Source of the DNA: Tritrichomonas musculus
Lineage: Eukaryota > Parabasalia > Tritrichomonadida > Tritrichomonadidae
Direction of reading: 5' to 3'
DNA: 64,000 nucleotides
Assembly: GCA_039105265.1 (NCBI GenBank)
Contig: JAPFFF010000012.1
Coordinates: 2,108,001-2,172,000 of the forward strand
Part shown: positions 53,002 through 63,900 of the stretch, piece after piece
How the letters are laid out: the number at the start of each line of letters is the position of its first letter
Position numbering within the stretch: the stretch's first letter is position 1
Notes under the pieces: generated by a model
The model's input: the letters and a program-made list of their open reading frames with translations, nothing else
The model's database searches: none
Told to the model about the DNA's origin: nothing
Position numbers and translations under genes: made by a program

Positions 53002-54099
53002 TTAGATGAACTTCTTAATGTGATCTGGTATGGTTTTACGTTTAAGCCAGTACTGTCGTTCCATTGTTGAGAGCTTAGTTGGGTGACCTTCACGCATGTT
53101 CTTAGATGAGATAGTGTCTTTCATTGTTGAACCATTGCCTAGATCATATATGATATGGTATGTGTCTTTTGATTTGTTATATGATGTGATTGATTTAACC
53201 ACACCACGTTTGCCATCATCAAGTGTGGTTGCTAATGGAATGTTGTTAGTTGCTTTAACGAGTTTGTAACCTGGCATTGTATTGACAGATCCATCTGTAG
53301 ATCGTATCAAGAACTGGTTACCATCATTAGAATCAACTGTGTATGCAACTTTAGATAGGTTCGAACGATGTTTAACGAATGGATTTGCATCAAACACTAT
53401 CCTAACTCTGTCACCTGGTTTGAAATCATATGGATTAACTTGATGTTCCATCTCATGTATGTATGTTAACTCGTCATCTTGAGTGATATCATTGGGTGAC
53501 TTGTTATGTAGTGAACCATGTGGCATGTCATTGTATGAGTCAACTATCTGTAGTACACTTAGCTTTGGTTGATTGAATCGCATATCACGTATTGTTCTCA
53601 TGAAGCGGTTGATAATACCAAGCTTGTTATGATCGTTATCGGTTGTGGTTGTATATATGATGTTATGTTGTTGCATGAAGTCAAGCACTGTGTTTGATAA
53701 ATAAGCAGCATCCTCATCTGACATAATGGCTCTGCATTGAGGTTCAACTTTGATGAACTCATTAAGTGCTCTATGTATTTCATTAGCACCCTTACCGTGT
53801 ATCATATAAGCATATGCTTTACGTGTGTTGATGTTGATTAGTATTAAGTAGTTAGGTTGGCCTGCTGCTTTATGATCAATGAACGTGTCCATTTGAAATG
53901 CATGTGGTAGCTTCGAATATATATGCATGAACTTAGGTTTGGGCTTACGTTGATCGTGTACAACCATTGTGTTGAGATAGTGTTTAGCTTCATCATCAGT
54001 GAAACCATAACGATTGGCTATGCGTTTGAATTTAGGTAGGGACTTGGTGGGGTACTTAGCATAGACTTCATCAATGGTATTGAACTTAACCCTTGACAT
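53002..54099 (-). CDS. Maverick integrase, retroviral-type (365 residues)
   Basis: It inserts the linear element into host DNA. An N-terminal helical region is followed by the rve core: AFQMDTFIDHKA with the first aspartate, YLILININTRKAYAY, then AIMSDEDAAYLSN with the second, and HNKLGIINRFMRTIRD, the typical Polinton motif where the third acidic position lies. A C-terminal SH3- or chromodomain-like part follows (FKPGDRVRIVFDANPF, SKVAYTVDSNDGNQF). The start chosen is the ATG in GAACAAATGTC, nine codons inside the longest frame. Confidence 0.92.
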   Translation of the reverse strand: MSRVKFNTIDEVYAKYPTKSLPKFKRIANRYGFTDDEAKHYLNTMVVHDQRKPKPKFMHIYSKLPHAFQMDTFIDHKAAGQPNYLILININTRKAYAYMIHGKGANEIHRALNEFIKVEPQCRAIMSDEDAAYLSNTVLDFMQQHNIIYTTTTDNDHNKLGIINRFMRTIRDMRFNQPKLSVLQIVDSYNDMPHGSLHNKSPNDITQDDELTYIHEMEHQVNPYDFKPGDRVRIVFDANPFVKHRSNLSKVAYTVDSNDGNQFLIRSTDGSVNTMPGYKLVKATNNIPLATTLDDGKRGVVKSITSYNKSKDTYHIIYDLGNGSTMKDTISSKNMREGHPTKLSTMERQYWLKRKTIPDHIKKFI

Positions 54100-54125
54100 T
54101 TGTTCAATGCAAAGTAAAAATGTCA

Positions 54126-55307
54126 TTAACTGTAAATCAACTTACGATTCTGCAATAGTACCATATCAATTGTAAACACCAGATTGTCATTGAATGTTAA
54201 CGGTAAATTAACGTTATCCCTATCATAGAATTCAATATAGAACCTATCATTGTTGTCATTAACTTTGTAATATTTAATCGGTGTATACACTTCATTAGTG
54301 CGACCTATAATATTATGATTGGATTGAACAGCAAATGATGCTGCTACTTCACATTGTAAGTCAGTCATGACGTTGTTAAAACGTAACGTTCGTGTATATC
54401 TAAAATCGTCATCGCAATATATGGCAAAGAAATCACTTGTATAGCTATTAAACCAATCTTCAGCAGTGAATGGGTCAGGTACATCTTTTGTCTTGCCAGT
54501 CAGTTCACCATCATCATTGACTACATAAAATTTTCTATACGTCACATGAATATCATCAGTAAATTGATCAAACGCTGTTATTGTAAAATCAAAACAATAC
54601 GTTGAATTTTGATTTGAATTATACGGTGATATAAAACATAATGATACCTTATTATTAAACACTGTTGTTATTAAATCAACATCATCTGGCTCTAAATAGA
54701 ATGGTATACGTTCTAATATTAATTCATCTGATAATTGAATCATTTCATAATAATTGTTTTTGACTTGTTCTAATTGATTCATTTTTGGTATCAACTCAAC
54801 AGGTACAGTATACAATGATTTAAGCTTGCGACATAAGAAGTTGTATATGTTTTCTTGTCTAATTACATTCATGATCCTCTCCTTAATATCAAGCCATGTA
54901 TCATATCGCGTTACACGTACGACAATAGGTATAGCAAATATCCTCATGTTAGCACGTAATCGTTCATCATCAATGGCATTTATTCTTTCTTGATTGAGTT
55001 TATCATTAGCTGATACTCGAATGAGTGACCGTTTATACTTACGAATGTATAGTATGAATTGCAAGGTACCCTCTTTTCGATGGATAGTCATGTTACGTAT
55101 GCCAATAATCTTTTCACCAACGTTAGATGTCTTCCATTCAGGTGGGTATGTAAACTCTAATCTGTTAGCATGCACTCTATTCTTACTCCATATTAATGCT
55201 CTGCCTAAGAAATCCTCTGATTTAACAGCGTCAGCTTCAGAGTTATATACGGTTTCAAATGGCAATGGTATCTGTTCATCTGGTATTGCATCACGTCTAT
55301 ATGACAT
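54126..55307 (-). CDS. Conserved-looking Maverick protein of unknown function (393 residues)
   Basis: The start chosen is in CATCAAATGTC; the product begins MSYRRDAIPDEQIPLPFETV. It is strand-rich and has no membrane segment. The end, RFYIEFYDRDNVNLPLTFND then LVFTIDMVLLQ, resembles the closing strands of jelly-roll capsid proteins, as does the penton-like gene. It is the outermost gene on the right and its promoter must lie at the inner edge of the right inverted repeat, mirroring the polymerase on the left. A second capsid-related role is possible but not shown. Confidence 0.65.
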   Translation of the reverse strand: MSYRRDAIPDEQIPLPFETVYNSEADAVKSEDFLGRALIWSKNRVHANRLEFTYPPEWKTSNVGEKIIGIRNMTIHRKEGTLQFILYIRKYKRSLIRVSANDKLNQERINAIDDERLRANMRIFAIPIVVRVTRYDTWLDIKERIMNVIRQENIYNFLCRKLKSLYTVPVELIPKMNQLEQVKNNYYEMIQLSDELILERIPFYLEPDDVDLITTVFNNKVSLCFISPYNSNQNSTYCFDFTITAFDQFTDDIHVTYRKFYVVNDDGELTGKTKDVPDPFTAEDWFNSYTSDFFAIYCDDDFRYTRTLRFNNVMTDLQCEVAASFAVQSNHNIIGRTNEVYTPIKYYKVNDNNDRFYIEFYDRDNVNLPLTFNDNLVFTIDMVLLQNRKLIYS

Positions 55308-55354
55308 TTGATGTTGTTTAAACACATGTATCACATTATGTGAAGCGTTGATGT

Positions 55355-55931
55355 AACAAAAATAGGCACGCTAAAAATATATGTTGATATAAATGAAAGT
55401 CAAAACACATTATGTAATGGGATTGTAAGTTTTTATCCAGTATGTAATGAAGTATTATGACACATTAAGTTATATGACGTGAGTTCAACGTGAGGTGATG
55501 TAGTGAGTTGGTAACATGTGTTGTGACGTGAGTTGGATGATGAGGTGTTAACATAGGTTTTGACATGAGTTCAACGTGAGTTCAACGTGAGGTGATGTGG
55601 TGAGTTGGATGATGAGGTGTTAACTTGGGTTTCGACATGAGGTGAAACGTTAAGATGAATGTTAGGGTGTTAACTTGGGTTTTAACGTGAGTTGATGCGT
55701 TAAATGAGTGATGTTACAACTTTAAGCAGGGTGAAGTGGCGAAGCTACGAAACCCTGCTTAGCTATACTACTGAGGTGTTAACTTGGGTTTCGACATGAG
55801 GTGAAACGTTAAGATGAATGTTAGGGTGTTAACTTGGGTTTTAACGTGAGTTGATGCGTTAAATGAGTGATGTTACAACTTTAAGCAGGGTGAAGTGGCG
55901 AAGCTACGAAACCCTGCTTAGCTATACTACT
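55355..55931 (-). repeat. Right terminal inverted repeat of the Maverick, two 159-bp units
   Basis: Unit ends lie at 55772 and 55931 (CTATACTACT). The inner edge begins AACAAAAATAGGCACGC, the inverse of the left inner edge. Only a few base differences separate the arms. Confidence 0.97.
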
Positions 55932-55936
55932 TCAAT

Positions 55937-57001
55937 TATATGCATTATAAATTGTATTTTTGCATTATAACGATTAAAAAGGAATAAGTATTTTATATTT
56001 TGAGAAAAAGTTAAAAAAAGAAAAGATAAAGATAGAAAAGTATTCAATTTTAAAATCTGACACAATTTATTAAATAATGAGTTTTTTTTAGATTTTTTGA
56101 CTTTTTTAAGCATAAAATAAAAATTCGTCTCGGCCATTTTTTTTATTTTAAATAAATTCACATATTTCACTCTAGATGATTGATATCTCAACTTCCACGC
56201 AAGATTAAAATATTTTGTCAGGCCAAAACTAATATTTTTCGATGTTAATTATTATATATATGACACAATGTTGTATCTTTCTAATTCATCGAAATGGTGA
56301 TTATTGATTCATTAAGATTACATATTATTCAAAAACACATATGCAAATAATGAGTATTATTATCTATAGTATTGTATTGTGACAATTAAAAAAAAATAAG
56401 TATTTTATATTTTGAGAAAAAGTTAAAAAAAGAAAAGATAAAGATAGAAAAGTATTCAATTTTAAAATCTGACACAATTTATTAAATAATGAGTTTTTTT
56501 TAGATTTTTTAATTTATTTAAGCATAAAATAAAAATTCGTCTCGGCCATTTTTTTTATTTTAAATAAATTCACATATTTCACTCTAGATGATTGATATCT
56601 CAACTTTCACGCAAGATTAAAATATTTTGTCAGGCCAAAACTAATATTTTTCGATGTTAATTATTATAAATATGACACAATGTTGTATCTTTCTAATTCA
56701 TCGAAATGGTGATTATTGATTCACCAAGATTCCATTTATCAAAAAAATATAAATACTTGCAATAAATTTTTTATTAATATAAACCAAGCAAACACTCCGA
56801 AATGCTTATAAAGCCTTTTATGCTCCAAAAATTGATTTAAAAATTTTTTTTACATCTTCATAATAAATTGAATATAAATTATTTTTAATCTTTCAAAATT
56901 GAATAACGAATAAAATAAATAAAATTATCAAATTTTGACTGAAGTTTGTTCAAAGCTTACCCTTAAAAAATATTTAAAATTTGTATTTATATTTCAATGC
57001 A
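55937..57001. repeat. Two tandem copies of a ~350-bp AT-rich repeat, period 412 bp
   Basis: The blocks at about 55972-56320 and 56384-56732 are nearly identical, sharing TATTTTGAGAAAAAGTTAAA through TCGAAATGGTGATTATTGAT. A related piece lies left of the Maverick near 32245. No gene is seen. Confidence 0.85.
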
Positions 57002-57010
57002 TATTTAGCT

Positions 57011-60000
57011 GGCGAAAGGAAAAAGTATTGAAATTTGGAAGATTTTTTTGAGGCGAAAACGATCAAAAAATACGTTTTTTGATTTGAGAGCAGCTCACAA
57101 AAGTACAACTTTTTGAATAAACAAACTTTTTGAAATCAAAAGGCGGTTTTAGCTTTAAATAATTGGCCTTTTGGCTTGTTTAAACGGCGCCATTTTTATT
57201 CTTGGCATCATGAATCAGATTGCGGGGTTCTTCTGCAGGGAGCTTCGTTTAATTTGATTCTTGAGTGCCTAGATTGCGAAACTCTTCTGCAGGGAGCTTC
57301 ACAACCTAGGCTTCGAGATGATCTTTTAATTTCCAAGCGTTCTTCGATTTTTATGGATTCAAGAGCCATAATATTTTTGTTCCAGAACTATTGATCGCAA
57401 AACTACAACTTTGTAATGCCTCATTTCTGGAATTCTAATTTTTTTTATCTCATAATTTACGGATTTTACCAGTTAAATGCCCATGATAACAAATTTCTGA
57501 GCTTAAAATGCTTGTTAAACTCAGTGATTTCTATCATGAATGTTTGGCTTTGAAAATAAGGTTGAGATCAATCTAAATTGAAATAGTAAAATACAAATTC
57601 CTTACCGTATAGCTTTTAAAAATTATTCTTTTCCCCTAGACTTTAAATTGATGGTCGTTTTAAGTTAAAAATGGCAGGTTATAGAGCATTTTCATGCTTG
57701 AAATAGCATCATATTTTCTTTCAAAAAGATCAAATGTCAAAAAAAAAATTCATTAGCCATTTAAAGTATATCTTTTCTCAAATAATTGATATATTATATG
57801 CTGTTTTTGTTTAATATTCATTTTTTAAAATTAACTTTTTTTTTATTTTTATTTTTTTCACAAAAACTAAATTGTATTCAAATTATTTCTCTTAAATTTT
57901 CTATTCAAATATAAATGATATTTATGTTTTATTGTTATTTAAAATAAATATAAATAGTACATATATTTATTAGAACCTTTATAAGATATATATAATAAGT
58001 ATAAAAATGAAAATATCAATATTTTAAAGGTATATAAATAGTTCATTAATTGTGAACTTTTGGACGTTAAAGAAAAAATTAAAATAAATATATCTTGTTT
58101 AAATTAATTTTGATATATAATTAAAATATAATATAATAATATATCAATAACATAAATAAAATACTAATATATTAATAATATAAAAAATACACACATAAAG
58201 GGATTTATTAGATTTTATTTCTTTATATAACTTACCACATTAATATATCTTTGATTTCCCCAAATAATAAAAATTTTCTTTTTCATTGTTATTTTTAAAA
58301 TCATTTATACTTAAATATCATTCTTCATTTGACTATTTAATTAAAGAAATGCCTCTTTAGAAAAATAAGAACATGTTATTTATTAAAAAAACTATAAAAG
58401 CTTATGCAAGTTGAATCCTTTTTCTACTACTTAATAACTTTAAAAGAGTATATTTCATTCTCAATATGCCAATGTGTATTAACATTTTAAGTCTGGGGCG
58501 TTTAGGACACATATCCTAACGTATACTACTAATTTGATTTTTTTTTTTTTTTTTTTTTAATGTTGTACATGGTATTTAGCAAATGTTGTATAACTTTATT
58601 TTACTCATTTGATGAAAATTTTAAAGTTAATAAAGTTAGAAAGTGATGTTTGCTAAGTAAATCCCGAGTTTTAGGAGACAGGTCCATTAAAAACTAAGGT
58701 ATAAAACATCGATTTGGAGATATTCAATCAATCAATTTATAGCTGTAGAGTGCTTATATAGCTATTCCACTCTGCTCCTTTCCTTATATCTATTATTCCT
58801 CAATGTCCCCCCATACTATAAATAATATCATTCAAGTTCAAAACCATTCAATTCTTACGAAATATTATAGAAAATATTTAAAATTATCTGGATTATAATC
58901 GCACAGTATTCTAGTTTATTCTTTTCCAAAAGGAAGGAGATTGTTTCAAATATGTCTTTAAATGTTTAATTTATTTTGCTTGATTGGTTTAATTGAAGAT
59001 TTATTGATTTTTAATTATATGAAAAATTAATTAATAATCAATAGAGAAAATAAAGATTGTAGATATTATTAGATATTATAATATTTATTTTTGTTATAGA
59101 TATATTATTATATTATATTTTAATTATATATCAAAATTAATTTAAACAAGATATATTTATTTTAATTTTTTCTTTAACGTCCAAAAGTTCACAATTAATG
59201 AACTATTTATATACCTTTAAAATATTGATATTTTCATTTTTATACTTATTATATATATCTTATAAAGGTTCTAATAAATATATGTACTATTTATATTTAT
59301 TTTAAATAACAATAAAACATAAATATCATTTATATTTGAATAGAAAATTTAAGAGAAATAATTTGAATACAATTTAATTTTTGTGAAAAAAATAAAAATA
59401 AAAAAAAAGTTAATTTTAAAAAATGAATATTAAACAAAAACAGCATATAATATATCAATTATTTGAGAAAAGATATACTTTAAATGGCTAATGAATTTTT
59501 TTTTGACATTTGATCTTTTTGAAAGAAAATATGATGCTATTTCAAGCATGAAAATGCTCTATAACCTGCCATTTTTAACTTAAAACGACCATCAATTTAA
59601 AGTCTAGGGGAAAAGAATAATTTTTAAAAGCTATACGGTAAGGAATTTGTATTTTACTATTTCAATTTAGATTGATCTCAACCTTATTTTCAAAGCCAAA
59701 CATTCATGATAGAAATCACTGAGTTTAACAAGCATTTTAAGCTCAGAAATTTGTTATCATGGGCATTTAACTGGTAAAATCCGTAAATTATGAGATAAAA
59801 AAAATTAGAATTCCAGAAATGAGGCATTACAAAGTTGTAGTTTTGCGATCAATAGTTCTGGAACAAAAATATTATGGCTCTTGAATCCATAAAAATCGAA
59901 GAACGCTTGGAAATTAAAAGATCATCTCGAAGCCTAGGTTGTGAAGCTCCCTGCAGAAGAGTTTCGCAATCTAGGCACTCAAGAATCAAATTAAACGAAG

Positions 60001-60232
60001 CTCCCTGCAGAAGAACCCCGCAATCTGATTCATGATGCCAAGAATAAAAATGGCGCCGTTTAAACAAGCCAAAAGGCCAATTATTTAAAGCTAAAACCGC
60101 CTTTTGATTTCAAAAAGTTTGTTTATTCAAAAAGTTGTACTTTTGTGAGCTGCTCTCAAATCAAAAAACGTATTTTTTGATCGTTTTCGCCTCAAAAAAA
60201 TCTTCCAAATTTCAATACTTTTTCCTTTCGCC
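57011..60232. mobile_element. Foldback (long-TIR) element, 3.2 kb, with 9-bp target duplication
   Basis: The arms 57011 to about 58150 and about 59090-60232 are nearly identical inverted copies of about 1.14 kb, beginning GGCGAAAGGAAAAAGTATTG. Both flanks read TATTTAGCT (57002-57010 and 60233-60241). A 9-bp duplication with long arms suggests a Mutator-like foldback element. The same 72-residue frame (MFKRRHFYSWHHESD) appears in each arm, with a doubled CTGCAGGGAGCTTC, but shows no sign of being a gene. No transposase is present. The close match of the arms points to a recent insertion or to gene conversion. Confidence 0.92.
58151..59089. other. Unique loop of the foldback element
   Basis: About 0.94 kb of AT-rich sequence with a 20-base T run near 58540 and no gene. 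Confidence 0.6.
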
Positions 60233-60241
60233 TATTTAGCT

Positions 60242-60968
60242 GGTCTATGAGACCAAAAAATATTAATATCCAAAGGTCTAATTATGATGGCCTATTTTAT
60301 TTTAATTATTTCACATGACTCCTTCAGCTTTTTTCATGAAATAAAAGAATGGTTTAACACAATTAAAAAAATCAAATGTTGAGCTCAAAAATTTAAACTT
60401 AGTGTTAAAATATAGTTGAATTATTAACTTTATATTAATTTATAGATTTTTAAAATTATATGAGAAGATATAATGAAAAAGTTTTTTGAATATAATCAAT
60501 TGAAAAGGAAGTTAATTGATCAGAGAAAAATTTTAAATTTATACATAAGTAAAACTCAATCAAAATATTATAAAAATAATACAATTCATAGGATGACCAA
60601 AACTTTTACTTTTTAAATTCATTGAATTTAACTGAATTTTTTTCTCCAATCTCTCAAAATAGATTATATAAAAACAAAAACATTTAATTTTATTAAAAAA
60701 ATAAAGCTGCTTTTATGATCAGAATCAATATTTAGACTATCAAATTTTAACTGAAATTTATTCATTTCACAATATAAATATTAAAAAGATTTGCAACTTT
60801 TTGATTCATAACCGAAAAAATGTGTGTTACTACTTTTTCTCACAAATTTTTCACATAAAATAATTTATCCCCCAGACATAATATTTAAAGCCAAAAATCA
60901 TTTTTTCATAATATATAAAATAATAAAACAATGTTTAACTTCATTAAAAAAAATATATGAAATGACTA
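60242..60968. other. Upstream region of PFOR
   Basis: AT-rich and without a gene. It presumably holds the PFOR promoter, with the initiator at its right end. The foldback element sits directly upstream. Confidence 0.5.
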
Positions 60969-60978
60969 ATGATAGCGA

Positions 60979-60988
60979 TCACTTCACT
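60979..60988 (+). promoter_or_regulatory. Trichomonad-type initiator of PFOR
   Basis: TCACTTCACT holds two overlapping TCAYT cores whose +1 A (60981 or 60986) would lie 15 or 10 bases before the ATG at 60996. It lies downstream of the in-frame ATG at 60969, which argues against that earlier start. Confidence 0.7.
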
Positions 60989-60995
60989 CTTTTTA

Positions 60996-63900
60996 ATGCT
61001 TAAGCATTTCGGAAAACGTGTTCCAGGAGACGGAAATACAGCCGCAGCTCAGATGGCTTATGCCCTTTCTGAGACTTCATTCATCTATCCAATCACACCA
61101 GCTACAACAATGGGAGAACTTGTCGATGCATGGATCGCCCAAGGTAAGAAGAACGTTTGGGGCAATCCTGTTCACCTTCAAATGATGCAATCTGAAGCAG
61201 GTGCATGCGCTGCTGTTCACGGTGCTACATCAGCAGGTACTGTTACCTCAACCTTTACTGCATCTCAAGGTCTTCTTCTTATGATCCCAGATCTTTATAA
61301 AATTGCAGGTGAATACTGCCCAGCCGTTGTTCATGTTACAGCTCGTTCACTTGCTCTCGGTGGTCTTTCTATCTATAACGATCATGGTGATGTTTACTGC
61401 GCCCGTTCAACAAACATGCCAATGCTCTGCTCCAATGGTGTCCAAGAAGCACACGATTTCGCTGCTATTGCTCACTTAACAACCATCAAAACCGGACTTC
61501 CAATCCTTCACTTCTTCGATGGTTTCCGTACATCCCACGAAATTAACACATACGAAGAAATTGATTATGATGTTCTTCGTAAGCTTGTTGATGAACAAGG
61601 ACTTGCAAAGATTCGTGCAAGAGCTTTGAACCCAGAACATCCAGTCATCCGTGGTACAATTATTGGCCCAGAATATGTTTGGCAAGCAGCTGAAAAGCCA
61701 ATCCGTGTTTACGGTAATCTTGATGATGAAATTGAATCAATGATGGACAGATTTGGAGCACTTGTCGGCCGTAAATACAAGCCAATTCAATACATCGGAA
61801 CTCCAGATGATGAATATGCCGTTGTTATGCTCGGATCAGGAAATGATACAGTTGAAGAATACATTAAGACCCACCCAGGTTGCAAGATTGGTCTTCTCAA
61901 GGTTCATCTTTATCGTCCTTTCAAAGCACAACGTATCCTTAATGCCCTTCCTGTTTCAGTTAAACGTGTTTGCGTTATGGATAAAGTTCGTGATATCACT
62001 GGCGTTCGTGAACCACTTTACCTTGATGTCTGCGCTGCTCTTCAAAACCATCGTAACTGTGAAATTATTGGTGGACGTTATGGTATCGGAAGCAAAGATT
62101 TCGCTCCACAACATGTTGATGCTGTCATGAAGAACCTTGTTGCCCCAATTTGCAAAGATGGCTTCACAGTTGGTATTCCAAACCCAGAAACAGAACTTCC
62201 AGTTGGTCCTCCAAAGGATAACCTTCCTTCCAGCACTAAACAATGCCTCTTCTGGGGTCTTGGTGCCGATGGTACAGTTGGTGCTAACAAACAAGCCATC
62301 AAACTTATCGTTTCCAACACTAAGCTTTATGGTCAAGCATACTTCGCTTATGATGCTCACAAATCTGGTGGTCTTACAACTTCTCACCTTCGTTTTGGTG
62401 AATCCCCAATTGATGCTCCATACTATGTTCAACAAGCTGATTACATTGCATGCCACAATCCAGCTTATCTTAAGAAATTTGACATGGTTCATTCCCTCAA
62501 GCAAAACGGAACATTCGTTGTAAATATTGCTGCAGATACTAATTTCGAAGAAGCATTTCCAAATTCATTAAAGAAGAAGCTTGCTGAAAAGAATGCTAAA
62601 GTTTATTATGTTGATGCAACAGCACTTTCATACAAACTTGGTATCCCAGGACGTATCAACATGATCATGCAAACCGTTTTCTTCGGACTTGCTCAAGTTA
62701 TTCCAACTGAGAAATGCATTCCACTTCTCAAACAATCAATTGCTAAACAATATGCTCGTAAGGGTAAGGAAGTTATTTCAAAGAACCAGGCTGCCGTTGA
62801 TGAAGCTCTTCAAGGAATTCATGAACTCAAATATGACCGTTCTAAATGGCTCGCTGTTACTCCAGAACATAAAGAACCAAAGGATGGATTCGACAAGATC
62901 ATTCAGGCATCTCTTGAAAACCGTGGTGATGAAATCTCTGTTGATGAAATCTCAGATTATACTTATGCACCAGCTGGTACCGCCAAGAAAGAAAAGCGTG
63001 GCGTTGCAGTTTATGTTCCAGCATGGGATTCAAAGAAATGCATCCAATGCAACACTTGCTCAATTTGCTGCCCACACGCTGTTATTCGTCCATATCTTCT
63101 TACTGAGGCTGAAACTCACGGACTCACAACACTAAAGGCAAAGGGCAAAGAACTCAAAGGCCTTAATTTCCGTATCCAAATCTCCCCAATGGATTGCACT
63201 GGCTGCGGTGTTTGCGCTGATGCATGCCCAGGAAAGGCTCTCACAATGGTTCCAATTGGAAAGGTTTTAGAAGAAGAAAAGAAGAACTTCGAAACCTGCG
63301 AAGCAGCAACAAACAAGGGACATCTTGTTAAGCCAAATAATGTTCGTAACTCACAATTCCAATTACCACTCCTTGAATACAATGGTGCATGCCCAGGTTG
63401 CGGTGAACCAGCTATCATAAAACTCCTTACACAACTTTATGGTGACCAACTTTACCTTGCTGCTGCCACAGGATGCGACCTTATCTGGAGTGCTACATAT
63501 CCATTCAACGCATATTGCGCAAACGAAAGAGGCCATGGTCCAGCTTGGGCTAACTCCCTCTTCGAAGATAACGCAGAATTCGGTTTTGGTGTTTACAATG
63601 CTGTCGTTGCTCGTCGTGAACAAGTCAAACCAGTTATTGAACGCCTTCTCAGTGGTAACAAAGTTACTGGAGAATGTGCAACCCTCCTTCGTCAACTTCT
63701 TGATCATTACCATGACAAGAAACAAACAGCAGAAATTTCATGGAAGCTTCAACCACTTATCAAAGCACTTCCAGATGACAATGGCGATTTAACACGTCTT
63801 AAGTCAAACGCAGATGTTCTTGCTGAGAAAACCGTCTGGATCATGGGAGGAGACGGTTGGGCTTATGATATTGGTTATGGCGGTCTCGATCATGTTCTTG

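Larger units (their letters stand above)
32842..55931. mobile_element. Maverick/Polinton, nearly whole, 23.1 kb
   Basis: The element starts AGTAGTATAG and ends CTATACTACT, so both strands begin with AG, as is usual for Polintons. TCAAT lies directly on both sides (32837-32841 and 55932-55936). The inverted repeats are 737 and 577 bp and differ mainly by one 159-bp unit. The core set is present: protein-primed PolB, integrase, packaging ATPase, major capsid and a penton-like protein. Base composition is visibly richer in G and C than the surroundings. The repeats differ by only a few bases, so the insertion is young. It looks whole, with perhaps one break in a small gene region near 51 kb. A Polinton-type adenain protease gene was not recognised. 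Confidence 0.95.

Noticed and set aside
57176-60067. Identical 72-residue frames in the two foldback arms
   Set aside because: They are the same sequence read from inverted arms; no initiator and no domain, and part is a doubled CTGCAGGGAGCTTC repeat.
61476-63792. Frames on both strands within PFOR
   Set aside because: They are shadows of the PFOR gene, which explains the codon pattern fully.
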